This document shows, piece by piece, positions 60,601 to 64,000 of a DNA stretch of 64,000 nucleotides. Each line of letters starts with the position of its first letter. Position 1 is the first letter of the stretch. This DNA comes from Chaetoceros tenuissimus (lineage: Eukaryota > Bacillariophyta > Thalassiosirophyceae > Chaetocerotales > Chaetocerotaceae), in NCBI GenBank assembly GCA_021927905.1, contig BLLK01000022.1:2356001-2420000 (forward strand). Direction: 5' to 3'. A program made the translations under genes and the position numbers. The notes below the pieces were generated by a model, which was not told where the DNA came from, did not search any database, and worked only from the letters and a program-made list of their open reading frames with translations.

Positions 60601-63600
60601 ATCCAAGAAGATACTCACTCATCAGGGAACATGGTTACTCACTTTGATGCAAATGACTATGTGACTTATGGTGAGCTGGACTTTGGAGCTACTGGTTTTA
60701 CCAAGGCAATCGAGCTTACCTATTCTAAGAGTAACGATGGCGGCAAGCTTGCGATTCTTCTTGATGGACCAGACGGAAGAGTTTTGAATACTGTATCTTT
60801 AGCTCATACTGGTGGCTGGTCTTCGTCTACATTGAACACAGCTGTGATTGGTATTCCAGAGGATATTTCTGGTCATCATACTTTGACCTTCAAGGGTATT
60901 GAGGGAGGCGGAATCTTGAATCTTGAGAAGTTTAAGCTATCAGGATTGGAGTCTAGAGCAGAACCATATGGAGCAGTCCTTGCAAGAGAGTTTGAGACAA
61001 CTACTCGTATCAGAGTAGTGTCTGATGGTGGTATTGGATACTTCGATAATGGTGACTACTTGAAATACAGTAAGATCAACTATGGACAGTCAGCAAAGAG
61101 CATCAAGATCACCTACGCTAAGGACAACAGAGGCGGTAGAATCGAGATCCGTAAGGGTGGAGTAGACGGAGAGATCATTGCTGAGTACTCACCAGTATCT
61201 ACAGGCGGCTGGTCTGAATTCGTGACTGTACAGATGCCGATCAAGGAGAGCTCAGGTATTGATGACTTGACTATTGTTGGTAGAGACGTTGGTGGAGTGT
61301 TGGACCTCATGAGCTTCGAGCTATCAGATCAGACGTACTTCAAGGTTGATACTAGATACCGCATTGACAACGTAGACGGTGTTGACGTTCAGTGTAACTA
61401 CGATACAGTGTTGCCAGCTTTCACTGCACAGGTGTATGACAACTTGGTGACCAAGGCAGCTTCACCAGAGCTTGAGCTTCAATCTTACTTGAATGTTGCT
61501 AGTGAAGAGGCTGCAGTAACAGCAGTGAAGGAGCTTTGTACTGCAGCACAGAATGCAGCTTCCAAGATGTAAGTATCATCTTTCTATTCATTTTGTTATG
61601 TTTGTTTCATCGTCTGATATCTCCACATGATTGTCTCACACGATGATATTATTTGTTCTTTCTTTTCGATAGTCCTTTCAGTCAGTTCACAGCTGAGCAA
61701 GGAGGTGACGAGTTTGTGAAGCTTTTCTACTCTGGTCGTGGATCATGGAACGAGGAAACTGAGACCTTACTCTATCCTGGAAATGCAACTCATCCAGCAA
61801 ACGATGTGAAGGTAGACGCAGCTATTGTCAAGGAATACTATGAGTACTATGCAAAGAGCTCCGCGTTCGAGACACCTGATCTACCACAGTTTGATCCAGC
61901 ATTGTGTGCTTCACATGCTGCAATGTGCTGTTGGCCAAGAGACCGTACCGATGACAATGACGGCAACTGCGACTCTCCATATGATGAGAAGTGTGTAGAT
62001 AAGGATGTAGCAGACAACACTGATGTATGTTACAATGAGCTTGACCAGGCTCCGTATGCAAATGGAATCAGTGCAAATGGATTCAGTGTGTATGGTAATG
62101 AGGGTCCAGTGCACTGTCACGGTTTTGCTTGGGCTAATGATGAGCAGGAAGTCACTTCTAGATACAAGGGCAATGCTCTGTTCTTTGTGAGCATGTATGA
62201 TCATTTGTACAAGCGTGGGTATGTTGAGGATGTCCCTGGCAGTCCTTCATGTGGTTGTGTCGAGTCAATGCCACGTGCAACTCAGGCTGACTGTACTCAG
62301 ACCAATGTCGAAGAGGAGTATGTCTTTGTGACCAATGCTGATACAGGTAGCTTGGAGGCATCGATCGATACTATCGAGGTTGTATTTGAGGCTTGTCAAG
62401 CGTCGGAGAACAATGATCTTGAGGCATTTGTAGAGCAGCTTGCTATTGACGATAAGATCACAGCAACAGAGATTGAGACTTTTTCTCAGTACATTGTAGG
62501 TGACAACAACTGTCCAAGTGCTACCGATAGTCTATTCGAGTCGAAGGGACTTGTCTCAGGCTTCAATATTGATACTGACCGCTTCACTTACATCATTGGC
62601 GAGGGCTTTGATGTCACCGCAACTGGTAGAAAGCTAGAGGTACTTAGTAGCGAGAAGTTTGAAGATCTTGTCAATCAGCTTGATGCACCAATCGTCCGTC
62701 GTGTATGTCCTTCCTGCAAGAGCACTCATAAGGATATCTACTACCGTCGTTTGAACAGTAGTGATCCTCTTCCTGAGGGCTTTGATTTGTTGAATACCTT
62801 GATGAACAACTGGCCTGCTGCACACAATGTGTATGGAGTAGACTATGCATTGTATTCATCCTTCATGGATGCATACTTTGACACCAACAGATGGGAAGCA
62901 TGTAATGAGAGTGTAAGCTCGAATGTAGGCTTTCCAGGAAACTGTGGTCCAAAGAAATCCGAGTCTAACCAGTGGAACTCCTATGTTCGTGATGGAGGTA
63001 CCAACTACCATGCGTTCCTTGTTCCAATTGATCCTTCGTATACTTCTACTGTGAGTCTTGCGGTACATCCTGAGGTACTTGGATCTGATCGTATCATCCA
63101 AGAAGATACTCACTCATCAGGGAACATGGTTACTCACTTTGATGCAAATGACTATGTGACTTATGGTGAGCTGGACTTTGGAGCTACTGGTTTTACCAAG
63201 GCAATCGAGCTTACCTATTCTAAGAGTAACGATGGCGGCAAGCTTGCGATTCTTCTTGATGGACCAGACGGAAGAGTTTTGAATACTGTATCTTTAGCTC
63301 ATACTGGTGGCTGGTCTTCGTCTACATTGAACACAGCTGTGATTGGTATTCCAGAGGATATTTCTGGTCATCATACTTTGACCTTCAAGGGTATTGAGGG
63401 AGGCGGAATCTTGAATCTTGAGAAGTTTAAGCTATCAGGATTGGAGTCTAGAGCAGAACCATATGGAGCAGTCCTTGCAAGAGAGTTTGAGACAACTACT
63501 CGTATCAGAGTAGTGTCTGATGGTGGTATTGGATACTTCGATAATGGTGACTACTTGAAATACAGTAAGATCAACTATGGACAGTCAGCAAAGAGCATCA

Positions 63601-64000
63601 AGATCACCTACGCTAAGGACAACAGAGGCGGTAGAATCGAGATCCGTAAGGGTGGAGTAGACGGAGAGATCATTGCTGAGTACTCACCAGTATCTACAGG
63701 CGGCTGGTCTGAATTCGTGACTGTACAGATGCCGATCAAGGAGAGCTCAGGTATTGATGACTTGACTATTGTTGGTAGAGACGTTGGTGGAGTGTTGGAC
63801 CTCATGAGCTTCGAGCTATCAGATCAGACGTACTTCAAGGTTGATACTAGATACCGCATTGACAACGTAGACGGTGTTGACGTTCAGTGTAACTACGATA
63901 CAGTGTTGCCAGCTTTCACTGCACAGGTGTATGACAACTTGGTGACCAAGGCAGCTTCACCAGAGCTTGAGCTTCAATCTTACTTGAATGTTGCTAGTGA
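57644..64000 (+). CDS. Giant modular secreted protein with CBM6 domains and Cys-rich repeats (incomplete at window end)
   Basis: Exons 57644-59073, 59178-61568 and 61673 to beyond 64000; both introns are 104 nt, identical, phase 2. The signal peptide is MKQGLSVLSLFLTCLQLSLG. Exon 1 encodes three CBM6-like beta-sandwich domains (for example DNGDYLKYSKINYG, STGGWSEFVTVQMPI, GGVLDLMSFELS) and domain A (QCNYDTVLPAF...ELCTAAQNAASK). Exon 2 (797 codons, symmetric) encodes domain B (AAMCCWPRD, VHCHGFAWAND, GSPSCGCVESMP), a domain C (RVCPSCKSTHKDIYYRR, DTNRWEACNES, NCGPKKSESNQWNSY), two CBM6 and another domain A. Exon 3 repeats exon 2. CBM6 binds glycans, so a wall- or mucilage-associated protein is likely. 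No catalytic domain is seen. More modules may follow outside the window. Confidence 0.82.
58482..59073 (+). repeat. Partial upstream copy of the 2495-bp repeat (last CBM6 plus domain A)
   Basis: Homologous to 60977-61568 at the same 2495-base offset. It carries scattered mismatches up to about 58666 and is apparently identical from 58667 to the donor and through the intron. Confidence 0.85.
59074..61568 (+). repeat. 2495-bp tandem repeat, complete unit (intron plus exon)
   Basis: Everything in this unit recurs 2495 bases downstream, including the 104-nt intron, with no difference that I found. The unit boundary given is the intron donor; the homology itself extends upstream into exon 1. Confidence 0.9.
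61569..64000 (+). repeat. 2495-bp tandem repeat, second unit, cut by the window end
   Basis: Same sequence as 59074-61505. The next donor would lie at about 64063, outside the window. Confidence 0.9.

Overview
The window looks like nuclear DNA of a diatom, probably a centric one. The clearest markers are a fucoxanthin chlorophyll a/c light-harvesting protein with a classic diatom plastid presequence (signal peptide ending AAAFAP) at 39946-40635, several other plastid-type presequences, short GT-AG introns (64-392 nt), AT-rich spacers, the standard genetic code, and genes packed on both strands. Nothing suggests bacterial or organellar DNA. I rebuilt spliced models by reading donor and acceptor sites and checking frame. 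Most multi-exon genes below are therefore longer than any single open frame.

Layout. 1-13 kb: a hypothetical protein, two plastid S1-domain RNA-binding proteins, a basic hypothetical protein, a DUF1769-like protein, a seven-helix receptor-like protein and an ankyrin protein. 13-26.5 kb: a 947-residue multi-pass membrane protein, two divergent 2-oxoglutarate/Fe(II) oxygenases, a tail-anchored-like coiled-coil protein, RAD51, an acylated low-complexity protein and a PAP/fibrillin-like protein. 27-34 kb: two RRM proteins, a type II membrane protein with a 60-bp acidic tandem repeat (two frameshifts), and a DCC-family thiol-disulfide protein. 35-45.6 kb: a CaMK-like kinase with a hidden acylated first exon, an INO80C/Ies6-like protein, the light-harvesting protein, a cyclic-nucleotide-dependent (PKG-like) kinase and a PPIH-type cyclophilin. 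45.7-46.8 kb: two head-to-tail copies of a 551-bp repeat. 48-55.7 kb: a degenerate-RING/Q-rich protein, an FG nucleoporin with a RanBP2 zinc finger, a probable mitoribosomal bS21 protein and an 83-residue two-exon protein.

56-64 kb is the most unusual part. It holds a secreted CBM6-containing protein built from 2495-bp genomic modules (intron plus a symmetric phase-2 exon of 797 codons) that are essentially identical and run off the end of the window. Beside it, divergently oriented, is a smaller secreted paralogue that shares the cysteine-rich domains and the same intron position but has no CBM6. This looks like an expanding family of modular cell-surface or cell-wall proteins.

Recurring themes are signal-peptide exons split from the mature protein by a phase-1 intron at an alanine codon, several MGxxxS/T acylation-type N-termini on signalling-type proteins, and tandem-repeat growth of coding sequence at three scales (60 bp, 66 bp, 2495 bp).
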